In this document: in pieces, positions 13,301-27,380 of the stretch
Layout: every line of letters begins with the position of its first letter
How positions within the stretch are numbered: position 1 is the stretch's first letter
Source: Amanita rubescens
Lineage: Eukaryota > Basidiomycota > Agaricomycetes > Agaricales > Amanitaceae
Direction of reading: 5' to 3'
DNA length: 64,000 nt
Assembly: GCA_015039365.1 (NCBI GenBank)
Contig: WION01000007.1
Location: 496,001-560,000 of the forward strand
The notes under the pieces: generated by a model
Database searches by the model: none
The model's input: the letters and a program-made list of their open reading frames with translations, nothing else
What the model was told of the DNA's origin: nothing
Program-made: the position numbers and the translations under genes

Positions 13301-14571
13301 TCTCTCCGAAAATGTAACTCCATATCGATCATTGAGTAACTTCGGGTCGAACGCAACGCGCGCCCCCGAGCGTACGATATTTATGCAACTCTGTATGGTT
13401 CTTAGAGCATTGGTATCTTGCGAAAATATCGGGTTTGTGATTGACACGGACAAGAGGTACAAAAGGCCAGAAATCAGAGATTGGAATGCAGCAGGAGTAG
13501 AAATGAGTTTGGTATCCCGCGAACCGAGTAAGCCGTGGAGTCCGTTCAATGCACGCAGACGAAGCGCACTGGGTGGTATTATAGCAACATTGCAACACCA
13601 AAGGCAATAATTCACAAATGAAGACTGTCCCAAAGACGTCAGCGCAATCAAATTGTAACAACCTACCCGCTCACCTCATTATCGGGAAACCATGTCCGAA
13701 ATATGATTTCAAACGATTCCATCGCTATCCGTCGCTCGTCGGGCACTCCATCCTGTAACCGACTTTGCTTCAAAAACGGACCTTGCAACACAAACAAGAC
13801 TAGGGTTTCGTGCGGAAGGTTGGCACAACGCAGCGCTCCGTCAGGAGATGGTGTCGCATAGGTCATTAGCAACTGCCATAGCGGTTTAAGTGTGGGCATG
13901 GCGCGCTGATTCGTTGGGGTAGTCGGCGAAGGCACCGACGACCGTGACATCATTGTGTCTTGCCGCTTGGAAATACCGCCTGACATGCCGCTAGCACCAG
14001 ACAACGAAGCATTCGACATGAATGGCAAATAAAGGGAGGAATTCATCGTCGCGGTAAAGTGGTCTCGTTCACCTCTCAACTTGAAATGTTCTGGATAGCG
14101 CGACATCCAACATGCTTTACGGATCTCGTTGGAAAATATGCGCGTGTCTTGCTCGATGACTTGACGAAATCCTAGACGTGGAAAACGCGAGAGCTTGGGT
14201 GTTGTAGAACGGGGAGGTGGAGTAGGCTGAGGTTGCGGTGAGGCTTGTCGAGCATTGACGGCAGAAAAAAGCACATGTTGTCTTATCTTGTCCCACCTAG
14301 CGCGAGAGGAAGAAGTTGCCGAGGAAAGAGAGTCAGGTGTGGAGGATCTCGACGGCTGGTCAGGCGGTTTACTAGCCCCATCATCTAGTCGGATTTCCTG
14401 CCTAGCAGCCCCCATGTCATCCCCGAATGGGTCTTCCTCAACAGGTTCGTCAACTTGAGAATACAAGCTGGTACGCTCGTCATTGCTATATTGACTCGGA
14501 GTGCGGCCGCTTCTCAAAGAATCGAATGAGAAAAGCCGACGTGGAAGATACTTTTTACTTCTGTCATTCAT
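7303..14571 (-). CDS. giant conserved helical protein, probably UNC80-like
   Basis: One gene of about a dozen exons encoding roughly 2,300 residues. Start ATG is 14571 (product begins MNDRSKKYLPRRL) and stop 7303-7305. Junctions I could join in frame include 13675, 13195, 12793, 12627 and 12082, and a 47-nt intron near 9871-9825 that links the two longest exons. The N-terminus is Ser/Pro-rich (SRSSTPDSLSSATSSS) and is followed by RWDKIRQHVLF. The remainder is mostly predicted helical, HEAT-like sequence, for example LSRPILDLLSDENDINSA and DFARIIPLLADLVPHVCG, with two disordered Ser/Pro stretches near the C-terminus. Size, the single-gene layout and the long C-terminal exon match fungal proteins annotated with the UNC80 C-terminal domain, whose animal relatives scaffold the NALCN sodium-leak channel. 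The name is an inference from overall pattern; the gene itself is certain. Confidence 0.6.
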
Positions 14572-14797
14572 AGGCGTTTGCCAATGCAAGTATTGCTTGT
14601 GATGAACTTTGATCTTTCCCACAATGAATTACTTTAGTCAGCCTAGTTCAACATTCAATTCAATCTACCAAAACAACCATTCCATGGCGTGGGATCGCCT
14701 TTTCAACATGAAGTGTTTATCTACTGCAAAAAAGAAATAAAGAGATTGCGAGAGTGCAATTGACAAATTTCCCGATACATCAATGGTTCTTGCCAGC

Positions 14798-16441
14798 TCA
14801 ATAAGGAAGACGTTTGAACTCGTCTGAAATATGCTGGGCTTCTGGATCGTACGTATCGTTCTTCATATTACCGACAGCATCATATTCTATGTTAGGGCTT
14901 TCGAAAGTCTCCATCTACAGGCGATCAGCAACACAGATATGGGACAGACACGCGTCAAACCTGAACGTGAACACCGTCTGCCGCTTGAGTCGCTGTAACT
15001 TTGGTGGCAATTTTCTGACGGAATGCTAGCGCTGTACCTGGCGCTGACGCGCTGCAAGGATACCTTGAGAGAACGGAATTAAGGTAAAGAAATTACGCAC
15101 GTGAACATTTCTGGAGTCTGAATAGCATACTTTGACAATCTTCGCACAGCTCGGCATGCTACGATCTACAAGTGTACCCATAAGTTCTGAAATAGTCAAA
15201 TGGTCAAGGACAACATACAGTCGCCGCAGTAGCAGCTGGGACATTGGCAATGACTGACATAATGGCGTTGAGATTCAGTAACATGAAAGTCTGACACAGC
15301 TTCATTAGAAAAAGTATAATGGAACTCGGTCAAGCAAAAGGTACCGTTGCGACCAAATTCGCCAAGAAACTAACTCAGATTGAGCGCGACATTGACATCA
15401 AAGAACAGGATACGAACGCAATCACGAAATAAATCAGGCCATCATTGAAAATAAGGTTGACGAGACGTGAATGCCCGTTTCCTGATATGAGCCTCACTCC
15501 CGTAAGGATCAAGGTAACGAAGTCGAACGACATTGTATAGATAAACGTTGCAGCAAGAAGCGTGTTATTGGTCTCGGTGATAGCGCACTGTTGCAACTGG
15601 GGACTGTACACTGCCGTCAATTGCATACCTTGCAGGACATTAGCTTCATGCAATGCAGTCTTCTGCGGTTACGTGCCTTGTAATAGTAACGACCAATGTC
15701 CAAGAATAACTACAGTTAAAGGTGCGACAATGTACCATTTTCTGGACCAAATGGCTATGCTGAATTTAAAAAAAGCTAGGATTAGCTATGAACGTGATAA
15801 CATTACCACACGGCATACGTTCTAAGGGCCAAGTTGATGCTCGCCGTACCTATAGCAAAATTACCTGCAACCTATCAAAGTATCGGTCAGTGAACGGTTG
15901 CGAGTAACGTAGACCTGCGTACCTGATTGAAAGTATATAGCGCTTGACAATTAATCTCGCTGATGGAATAGCATCAACGGACACACGGAATGCCAATCAG
16001 TGAACGTACTATGTGGTATTGAGCGCTATGGTGCTAACGGAAGGGTAAGTTTCTCCCGATACGCGCAACAAAAAGGCTCACATTCCGACCAGGGCAAAAA
16101 GTAGGGAATAGCGGTTTACGAAATAAAATATCTATAATAAACCTCAGAAAAACGTTTCCCTGGGGCCAATAGTGTTGTATACCATAGGCCACTTGAACTT
16201 TCTTTTCCCAGAGACAAACTCCCAATCAAACAGCAGTGAGGTAAACCACTCCCATCTAAGTGTTGTTCAACACGCTGAACAAAAGTAGACACCAGAAATA
16301 CGCGCATATATAAACCAAGAAGAACATGCATAAAGCGCTCGAAGACCTCTACCGCTCGGGTTAATGTGCAGCATATGAACCACGACGCATAGACCCACTT
16401 GACTCTTTCAGAAGCTCTTCAGGGGAATTCCAGTTCACCAT
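14798..16441 (-). CDS. DUF6533-type multi-pass membrane protein, copy A
   Basis: Member of the Agaricomycete-expanded DUF6533 family of about seven transmembrane helices; function unknown. Start ATG is 16441 (MVNWNSPEELL), spliced in frame to VFERFMHVLLGLY, then FDWEFVSGKRKFKWPM, IFYFVNRYSLLFALVG, NCQALYTFNQ, GNFAIGTASINLALRT, SRKWYIVAPLTVVILGHW and CAITETNNTLLAATFIY. A hydrophobic pair follows (SFDFVTLILTGVRL and RLVNLIFNDGLIYFVIAF). The last helix MLLNLNAIMSVIANVPAA leads to IVACRAVRRLSKYA and a polar cytoplasmic tail ending KRLPY, stop 14798-14800. About twelve very short exons. The segment order is identical to copy B at 17.5-19.1 kb, so the two arose by local duplication. Confidence 0.85.
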
Positions 16442-17496
16442 TGAGAGAGAGAGGAAAACGAGCGACAGCGTAGGGAAGTGAAGGAAACTTTTATAGCTGA
16501 GACATGCTTGCCAAGCGATTTTAACGACCTGTGGCTATAGGTACGAGGGGATAGATTCCACTCTGGTACTTAACTTACTTAGTGGTGTTGCCGCAGACGT
16601 TGCGTTACGTCACTGGCTTCGATCATCTGCAGTAGTGTCAATTACACCGCAATAACTTCTTTGCATCGTTCAGCGTTCTTTCTGACCCACATTGTGTTAC
16701 ATCTGCTATGTTGAGGTCGTTCCCTATACCTAGGCTATGGTTTGATTATTAGAAAATCAGGGATGAGATTGGCGAGCGCCTCGCTTCCGCCCGTTTCCAT
16801 TCTGATGTTTAATTTTGAGGTATATATGGTACGGAGTCTGGAGGAAAGCATTCGCTCGGAGTAATGCTATCAATTTATGTTATCTTTCTGCCAAATAAAC
16901 TTTTGATACCATCACCTTCAACTCCTTTCAGTTCGGGTCAGAAGAGGTGATCTTTCCCTGCCCTGGCTTCAATGTTTGCGGAGATATTTCTCAAATGTCA
17001 AGTTCGTGTGCATTTCTTTATTTTTTTCTGGGAAGAGCAACATGGAAGGGTGGGGAAAACCCCCGTTTCCAGGTTAGACTCATCAGAAGGGAAACATCCA
17101 TTTTCCATCCTTTGCTACCAAATGCAGAGTTTGAGCTCCACTATATTCAGCATGCGCATATTTCTTGGACGTAAGACGCCGCGACGGTACCAGTAATTAT
17201 GCTCTGTATCGTCAGTCTATAGGCGAGCTCTTGGAACTAGGGAGATTCAGCGTAAGACTTAGCCCAAAATGAGAGTAGTAGCGCTCGTCCATTCCCCAAC
17301 ATGGGTATATCACATTCGCCTAGATAAATAAATAAAATTTCCCCTAGCAAGATGTATACATTGTATTGACTATCGCGCGGTAGAAACGCTGTCCACCTAT
17401 CCTCTATACTTGACGACGGCACTGCCATGGCGGAAGACAGGATCACAACGTACTCCACAATTTGAAACAGTTGATCAGCGCGCCTGGAGATTCAAA
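16442..17496. other. intergenic between the DUF6533 paralogs
   Basis: Promoter of copy A and 3' region of copy B. Two overlapping plus-strand frames of about 75 codons at 16947-17196 and one minus-strand frame of 73 codons have no recognisable domain and no supporting neighbours. Nothing else seen. Confidence 0.5.
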
Positions 17497-19104
17497 TCAT
17501 AGGGCAGCGCCTTTGGCTTCTATATCTTCCACTCCTTCCACGCTATAATCAACGTGGATCGTTGGTTGCTCTTCCTTTTCTTCTTTGGAATCAAAATCAA
17601 AATGACTCGATTCGTCTATGAACTCCGCGCGGGTGTATGTCTCCATCTGTATCAATCTGTCAAAACTTCTCCGGGGATATTTATGACTGAACTCACTTGT
17701 ACATGAACACCTGTCGGCATCGGTTGGCTCATGGAACCGATAGTAGTACCTACCGAGAGTAGTTACGGTTCTACCACGCTTCATTTGCCATGCACCTCCA
17801 GACGAATGCGTACGTACTGACCCAATAAGCGTGGTCCATATCAACATAATTTTGACTTACTATACTTCTTGATTCTTGAAATTTGTTAGCCTTCGCACGA
17901 CACGACAAGCTACGATCTATATCAACTAGTTAACAACACATATTTTCGATCAAAAAAGCAACGCACAGTGGAGAAGACGGCAGCTGGAATATTGAACATG
18001 ACGCCCAAGATTGGATTCAGCTTCAACAAGAGAAATACTGTGGCGGACAAGTTGGCAGCGAAGCTGTGACGATGTTTTTTAAAAAAATACCAAGCCAAGG
18101 AACACAAAAAATACGCACGCAATCAGGAAATAAATAAGACCGTCAGTGAAGATCAACTTCCTAAGACGATTTGTGCCAAATACGCGTGGAGGCCCAACGC
18201 CAATGCCGAGCAACTTGTACATGTTCAGGACGATCACCAGAAGATCGAAGCACATGGAGTAAATGAAGACTGCAGCCAAGATGGTGTTATTAGTTTCTGT
18301 AATGATGCAGCCGGATCCCGCAACCCATTCAGCTCGCACCCTGATACCTTACGAGGCGATTTAGCTTCACCAGTCTTACAATTTACAGTCGTCATACCTT
18401 GCAAGATCAAAGTCCAATGACCCAAGATGACGAGAAGCAATAAACCGACAATGTATCGGTTGTGAGACCAGACCACTATTCTATAGAAATGGTCACGTCA
18501 AGTCTACTTGTTGCTTTATGTCTACTTACGTCCGGATTGAGAGATTGATACTCGCTAAGCCTATAGCGGCATCACCCGCTAGCTGGGTAATTGTTCAATC
18601 AGGAATACATCTAGGGATCTGAATAACCAGTACTCACTTGGTTGAAAATAAACAGGTCTTGGCAGTTGATCTCCCTAACTCAATAAGGACGGAATGTCTC
18701 GTAAAAACTGGACAAGACCTACGAATAACTATCCACAGCAATGGCACTGTGATAGGCCGCATTCAACGAGCATACAAGACGATGATAGGTCGCCACTCAC
18801 ACTCCGATCAATGTAAACAGCAGCACGTATCTGTTGGCAAAGTAGAAAAACTAACTTCAACTTAGTATGTGAAGATTAATATCTGCTAGATATCGTCACC
18901 ATTGGCCAGCGAAATTTCTTTTTTCCAGTTATGAAGTCCCACTCGAAGTCAAGCGAAATAATAAATTCGAATCTACAGCCAAGTCAGAACCGAAAATTAC
19001 TAGCAGACCGTAACTCACCCATAGAGGCCCAGAAGTGCATGCATAAACTTGGCAAAAATATCTGCTGACCTCGTAATCTCTGTAGGTGAAGTCCACTCAG
19101 GCAT
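17497..19104 (-). CDS. DUF6533-type multi-pass membrane protein, copy B
   Basis: Second member of the family. Start ATG 19104 (MPEWTSPTEITRSADIF) leads to FMHALLGLY, then FIISLDFEWDFITGKKKF, ANRYVLLFTLIGV, NCQDLFIFNQ, LAGDAAIGLASINLSIRT, WSHNRYIVGLLLLVILGHW, GSGCIITETNNTILAAVF, IYSMCFDLLVIVLNMYKLLG, KLIFTDGLIYFLIA, TVFLLLKLNPILGVMFNIPAA, IVACRVVRRLTNFK, and an acidic tail ending EDIEAKGAAL with stop 17497-17499. Same orientation, exon pattern and residue order as copy A, with diverged tails. It carries an extra loop after YKLLG that copy A lacks. Role unknown; the family is often called putative membrane protein in mushroom genomes. Confidence 0.87.
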
Positions 19105-20482
19105 TGCGATCAGCCTTGAGGAGTCCGGGAGGGAAGAAAAGGAACGGGAGTGTATTAACGAATGAAAAGGACTGTCAACCATGGCAAGTGTCAGCTTAAA
19201 ATGCCAGATACCTCCCGACCAGGGTTTCTGTCTGTGAAGGTAAAATGTCAGTCGCGAGGGAAGACGACTTGACAAAATAAATAAACGCTTCGGGCTAATA
19301 AGTTGTTCGATAAAAGTCACAGGGCTGGCAGAAGGTGTACATTGAACACAGGGCAGCCGCGTACCTCCAATGCTTAGATCAATCATTATGATGCTGTAGT
19401 CAAGGGTCACTTTGTATCGCATCAGGCCCAAACATTCCCAGATAAAATCACTGATGCAGTGATAGAAATTAGAATGCAAAGGAGAGGCATTGGAGACATC
19501 CGAACCCGAGGCGCAATGTCAATCGTAGCGACCGAGTATTACGTGCTAGCACAGTTTTAAAGATATTTAGTTGCCCTTCCGGAAGGGAAGGAGGCGGACG
19601 CGAACTGGACGGGCTTCTTGTAATGTTTACTTACGAGATCAATTTGGTTCAGGGTCGTTGATACACATGATGAGGCCGGCGCCGTTCGGCAGTGGGGCCT
19701 ACTAAATTGATCTCCGCCGCGCGCACGAAAATAGACAGGTCCAACGCCGAAGTACAATTGAATTTGGAATTTTTTCCTCATGACACGTTCAGTCATATCG
19801 CACGCTCCCCATTTTTTGTTGGTAAAATGAGATATAAGGAGGTTTGGTCTGGAACTCCTTGCAACTAAGCTCAGATTCTATGCAAGACAATCAGATGCCT
19901 CAGTAACTTAGACTTGACCGCTAGAAACTCCAAGGAGGAAATGCTCACGATAAAGCTATTTCCTTTTACGCCACAAATAGCCAAAATCGTTGATGGCGGA
20001 GGGCAATGTGTAACGGACAGATAAATGAGTGTGGTGAGCCTGAGGCACTGTGATACAAGGTGTTCGAGACTAACAGTGAAAGTCCAGGTACTATATTTGA
20101 ATTTTGACGACCTGTAATTTGTAAATAAAAACAGTGTGTCATGTCTCCCCGACATTGTCTCGCATAACGGCGACCGAAGGCCTTGCGGTGCAAGTTGGCG
20201 GTGCACTGCAACGCCGAGCACCTCGCGCGATGGACAACTTCTGGGCACCGGGATCCGCAGCGGGCGGCGGTACCCTTTAGCCGTGACTCGGATATCTCTT
20301 GTTTGCCTCTGCTTGCCCACTGCACGCCTGGCGTTGTTGCTTTAAAGCTCTTGCCTGCCGTTCATTCTCCTTCATTGCCTCCAACTACTTTTCAACCCTT
20401 CTGTTATCAACCGTGGGTCCGTAAACTCGAACTGATTTCCGATCTTAATTGTTGCTCCCAGTTATCATCTACTTGCACTCAC
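19105..20482. other. intergenic, divergent promoters of copy B and GFA1
   Basis: 1.4 kb with only overlapping short frames on both strands and no conserved segment. The 100 nt before the GFA1 start are rich in C and T (20340-20400), which fits a fungal core promoter. No repeat or transposon signature seen. Confidence 0.5.
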
Positions 20483-22962
<2,480 letters not shown>

Positions 22963-24761
22963 ACGAGGAAAAATGATGAAATTAGTGGACATTGTACTTT
23001 TACATAATGGGAATCTCGTCGTGCATATCATTCTCTTATAGACTTTATACCTACCTACGTCAGTGGCTAGTTACCATACAGGTAGAAATCATATGCGTCA
23101 TTGGTTATCGATTATCCCTTGATTTTGAACGAAACGAAGAACTTGGCCGTCGTACCATAATGTGTACGCGACAATATTTTACCGATAGGCTAAGAATCTA
23201 AGCACCTAGCGTCAAGGGGTCGTGCAGAAGTATTTAATCCCTCGGATTGCGGACACGGCCAGCTCCGACGAGGGCCGTGGGGGTTAGTCCATAGTACGAG
23301 CTTGAAGCAGATGCGCCACTTGCGCATGCTGTGCGAGGTGCATCTTCAAGGTGACAGCATCCGGAGACACGAAAGGACCGTATTGCCCCTTGTTCTTCGC
23401 ACATGGGCCATGCAATATGGTAGTAGCCAAGCTCAATTTGACGTAGCAAGGTACTCACTAAACCCGTACCAGATAAACGAAAATCACATCAGACCATGAC
23501 TTCCTTTCAATCTGATCAATGACTAGCATGACTAGTACAGCGTAATGGCCCCCAAAAAAGTCGCCGCTATTGCCGTTATCGTTCAAACTGGCTTCCTGTA
23601 TCCTGCCAGTTCCTAGTCCAGCCGATTGTGCTGAGACGCTAACGCCAACGCCATCGGCCGTCACATGGTCCCTGTTTCAGATGAGCAAATTCAACGCGTG
23701 TGCCCGTCAAGGATTTCCAGTCTAGGCGATGGATTTCAGACTAGAAGCACTCCGTTCAGCATGCACACTCTCAGGAAATCGAGTTCCCTGTGATGACCTC
23801 TTCTCACAAGCTGAAGTTGTCGTATGCTTGTGGCAGGGCGACTGGAACAAACACGCTGGAAATTCAACCGACATATTGTTGAATAGAAAACAGAACTGTC
23901 AAGGAGCGTGTGGGGTGCTTGGCTCTGGCCCCAGTAAATTAGATTCTACCGCCTTAACTACGATCTCATGCCAGATTAACAGAAGCCCGAGGAGACGCAG
24001 TTAAACAGGTGAGCGTTTTACCGTTTGCAGCTAACAAGACAGCCTTTATACAACATCCGACTCTATAGCATCGATCGGACATGTCAGATTAGGAGTCACA
24101 GAAATAGGTGACAAATTGACGGACCGTACTTCGAACCGTGTTTGTCTAAAGGGAACAAAAAAGAAGCAATTTGAAAGCTGTTGTACGTTGCTGACTTTAT
24201 TGTACATTCTATTGCCTATTTCGCTGATGCGGGTGGCTCTCTCTATAGTTGAACGTTATGGACACCCAGACCATCCCTGCTGTTACAGCAGGGGAGATGT
24301 CAATGCGGACGGCATACCCTCTTTTTCAGATAAGATTACGGACAAGACTGATTGACTCTATCAGTGAAATTGCGGATGTCCGGATGTGTTTATGAGTACG
24401 ACAGCATCAATTCAATAAGTACGGCACGGAAACACCTCTTCACTTCACCGAAAGGCAGAAGGAAGCGCGGCACGGCGGTGCATGTACTAGAAGCTCCGAC
24501 ATCGTTGGAGTAGCACGACACCGGCTCACCCTGTCTGTCAGGTTCTGGATCTTAATCGGCGCAACAAGGCAAATAACTGCCGACGTGGATTGACCAATGT
24601 CAACGTACAATTTATTTTTTTTGGTATTGCCATTCATGGGTTTAGCTAGAAGGGCTGGAGTCGCATAAAAGGCTGAGCTCAGACGACTTTGAAGCCCCAG
24701 TCCGACCAACAACTTGGCCTCTATTGCATCTTCACCAGTTCACTGCTCCTCGTCGTTAACA
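22963..24761. other. 1.8-kb intergenic stretch without a supported gene
   Basis: Between GFA1 and the hydrophobin. Short frames on both strands (for example 23234-23458 and 23458-23664 minus, 23729-24004 plus) cannot be joined into any family I know. The right end carries the hydrophobin promoter. Confidence 0.45.
24664..24671 (+). promoter_or_regulatory. TATA-like box of the hydrophobin gene
   Basis: CATAAAAG lies 91 bp before the hydrophobin ATG at 24762, a usual spacing for a strongly expressed fungal gene; a C/T-rich stretch (24740-24757) follows near the start codon. Confidence 0.4.
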
Positions 24762-25316
24762 ATGTTAGCTCGCGTCTCTGTACTCCTTCTCGTTGTTCCC
24801 TACCTCGTCGCTGCCACTGCTGTTCGTCGTGGCGGTTCAACCGTTAATCAATGCAACACGGGTACCCTTCAGTGCTGCAACTCTGTTCAAGACGTATGTA
24901 TTTCAATACACTCTATGAAACTTGGATTGACACGGACCAGGCCAGTGACCCGACAATGAGCGGTCTCGCTGGGCTTATGGGGATTGATTTGTCTTCACCC
25001 AAGGGGCAAGTCGGGCGTAAGTGACTTTATTCAATTGCTCTACGAATCCAACCGGCATAACCTATTCACTGTAGTTAATTGCTCCCCTGTTCTTGCACTC
25101 TCTGGCAATAATTGGTAAGTCTCCGGATGCTCTCCGTACCAAGGCCTACGTTTAAGATGGCTCCCCAATCCAGCGCTTCCCAGCCAGTTTGCTGCTCCAA
25201 CAATGACTTCGTAAGACACTCGCGAGAACCGATCCATTTTGATATGCTTACTGGTTTGTCATCTGCAGAACGGCCTCATCAACGTCGGCTGCACCCCGAT
25301 CAATGTGAACCTCTAG
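24762..25316 (+). CDS. class I hydrophobin
   Basis: Small secreted amphipathic wall and surface-coat protein. ATG 24762 starts a signal peptide (MLARVSVLLLVVPYLVAAT). Five exons, the first being 24762-24893. The spliced mature protein has the eight-cysteine hydrophobin pattern: QCNTGTLQCCN (Cys 1-3), a loop (SGLAGLMGIDLSSP), then NCSPVLAL and NNCASQPVCCSNND (Cys 4-7), and GLINVGCTPINVNL (Cys 8, stop 25314-25316). The codon TGC for Cys 5 is created across an intron. Loop lengths are those of basidiomycete class I members. It stands alone here, although hydrophobins are often clustered. Confidence 0.95.
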
Positions 25317-25664
25317 ATACGCACATCGTGCAATGGTGGTGGCGCTCTATGTAGATTGTGTCCTGTCACCCGAACTCTATGTTTCGTACTGCTCTGTATA
25401 CGCTCGTTTGCAATGTCATGTGTTTTCGTTACAATCATTCGGTCTGAATCACGGCAGCATGAGCAGCGGATGCTCATGTATTGTGCGGCAGGAAGTTGTG
25501 ATCTGAGCTGTCCGAAACGAGACACAGGGGACGCGTGGATGAAAATTGTATAAAAATAATCGTAATACATGCTCGAGTCATTGTTACTAACAACGCATGA
25601 TGCATTCTTAAGAAGTCAGGCGGCGTCATACAGAAACAATCTAAACGACTTCACCATTGATCAT
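25317..25664. other. short intergenic stretch between convergent genes
   Basis: 3' regions of the hydrophobin (rightward) and the TENA-type gene (leftward). A poly(A)-signal-like AATAAT occurs near 25555. No gene seen. Confidence 0.5.
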
Positions 25665-26440
25665 TCAGGCGAGGCGTTGTCTCTTTTCTTCTCCAGCGTT
25701 AGGCCAGAACTCGGCTTCGAGCTCAATTACTCTGTTCCAAATTTGTTCGGCATTGATCCACGCCTGCGTCCCAGGCTTGATGTTCAAGTCATTGACGAGA
25801 GCTTCGATCTCATCAACGAACTTGACAAACTGCGGTGTGCTCCAGTGTTGAGCAAAAGGCATGACGCATTGTTTGGACTTGGACATTTCTGCGACGGAAG
25901 CCAATCGCTTATGAACGCCAGACCACGCGTCCAGGTAAACCTTATGATGAGATGTTAAACATTCGATTATATGCGCTTGGAAATGATTACCTTCTCCATG
26001 GCCCACAAGAAAACCAGGCCGTCTTCAATGCTCATAGTGTTAACGACGCGGCACATTTCTGCCGTGTAATCTCTGGTGGCCTTTCTCTCTTTCCAGCCGT
26101 CCAGGGACAAGTTATTCTTCTTGGCCATGTCTTTGAAGAACTCGGCTTCTTTTATGACGCTGTCAAGAGCAAAAGCGAGCATGTTGAGAATGCGCAGGTT
26201 CATGAGATCTTCACGGGAAGAGATGCTGTGCGCCGAATTGAAATTAATTTTTGCAATGAGGGCCCCGATAAAGCGGGGGTAGGCGTGCATCGCGTAGATG
26301 CGATCCTGAGAGAGCCATAACGCAAGAAGAGTAGGATCAAGAGTACCTTTAGCGGCTGACTCTAGGAAAGGGTGTGCTATGGCGCTCGAGTATGAAGTGT
26401 CTGTGCGCAAAGAAAGCAGATGCTTGGAGATGGAAGACAT
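25665..26440 (-). CDS. TENA/THI-4 family protein (heme-oxygenase-like fold)
   Basis: All-helical protein of the TenA family, whose best-studied members hydrolyse aminopyrimidines in thiamin salvage; many fungal members have unknown substrates. Two exons: 26440-25991 and 25940-25665. Start chosen at MSSISKHLLSLR (26440), because the frame upstream overlaps the divergent ribosomal-protein gene. Family features: HPFLESAAKGTLDPTLLALW then LSQDRIYAMHAYPRFIGALI at the N-terminus, the middle helix EDGLVFLWAMEK, exon 2 beginning VYLDAWSGVHK, and the terminal helix NRVIELEAEFWPNAG, which carries the Glu-x2-Phe-Trp end seen in TenA. Length about 241 residues, slightly above bacterial TenA. It shares a 142-bp promoter region with mL59. 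Confidence 0.78.
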
Positions 26441-26582
26441 GTGGAAATGAAGTTCTCCATAGATGTGGCGTTTCTTAAATATCTCGCGATCGATTGCGAC
26501 GAAATGTTTGAGATCAGGGGTGTTGCCAAACAACCCAGCCGTTTGCCGATTTTGAAACTCGCTGGCCAAAGACAATTTCAGT
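26441..26582. promoter_or_regulatory. bidirectional promoter region, TENA gene / mL59 gene
   Basis: Only 142 bp separate the two divergent start codons at 26440 (minus) and 26583 (plus), so both transcripts must start within or overlap this interval. No TATA box is obvious, as expected for a housekeeping ribosomal-protein promoter. Confidence 0.55.
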
Positions 26583-27239
26583 ATGTCCGCCGCCGCTCTC
26601 CAGGCCATCAGGAAATTTCGAGTCCAGGAATTCAAGGGCCTGGAGAAGCACATTCTCCGTTTTGGGCCATTGTCGCCACCCAAGTCTGTGAATGACTCCA
26701 CACTTCCAAGAATGCCAAATCCATTCGTGCCCAGGAAAAACCCGAAAACGGGCAGATGGAGCGAGCCAAAGTACTCGCTCCGCCAGCAAGCGGAACTTGT
26801 GAAAAAAGCCAAAACAGCAGGGTTGCTTCACCTCCTCCCACCCGGTCCAAAGAATCGTACACCCATTGCTTCATCGGAATCTGGCAGTCAAGCCAGCGAA
26901 AGTAATGAGTTGGAGGAGCTGTGGGCCATGCAGATAGAATGGGAAGGGTCACCGGAGTACAAAGTAGTTCCTGGAGCGGAGCTGGGTGCACGTCTCTACG
27001 TAGGCAAGAAGCGTATGTTCAAGGGCCACAAATGGGAGCGTGTCAAGGCGAGGCGGAAGGCTTGGAGACGAGATTTGCTGCGGGATATGGACCGCCGTGT
27101 ACGCAGTTACAAGAACGTATGTTCGGCCCACGCTTTTTGGTGGTTCTCCCGCTGACATGAAGTACAGTACTACAAACGGAGGAGACCACATCCACTCAAG
27201 CCTCCGCGCACAACGAAGGCACCTAAATTGCCATTTTAG
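26583..27239 (+). CDS. mitochondrial large-subunit ribosomal protein mL59 (MRPL25-like)
   Basis: Basic protein of the mitochondrial ribosome. ATG 26583 begins MSAAALQAIRKFRVQEF. Conserved segments include NPFVPRKNPKTGRWSEPKYS, KYSLRQQAELVKKAK, LLHLLPPGPKN, VVPGAELGARLYVGKKRMF and FKGHKWERVKARRKAWRRDL. One intron follows RSYKN and joins to YYKRRRPHPLKPPRTTKAP, giving a very basic C-terminus with stop at 27237-27239. Length about 200 residues, near that of fungal members. The family call rests on segment pattern, not a search. Confidence 0.72.
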
Positions 27240-27380
27240 AGTAGTCGTACTAGTTCCAAATACAGTAATCATCGTGTTGTCGCCGCTTCAATTTCGATCT
27301 CCGCGCGTGTATCACGTAACTTCTTTCTGTTGTAAACCACCAAGTTCTCGTCATCCTTTGTCCCCTTCTCACTCTACCAA

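Noticed and set aside
16947..17196. Two overlapping 75-codon plus-strand frames between the DUF6533 copies
   Set aside because: Two different frames over the same bases, with no domain and no splice continuation.
23545..23612. Short plus-strand frame beginning Met-Ala-Pro-Lys-Lys-Val, like a flavodoxin start
   Set aside because: It stops after about 22 codons and no following exon carries a flavodoxin motif.
23234..23664. Two adjacent minus-strand frames suggesting a small Cys-containing protein
   Set aside because: No signal peptide, no consistent splice join and no known cysteine pattern.
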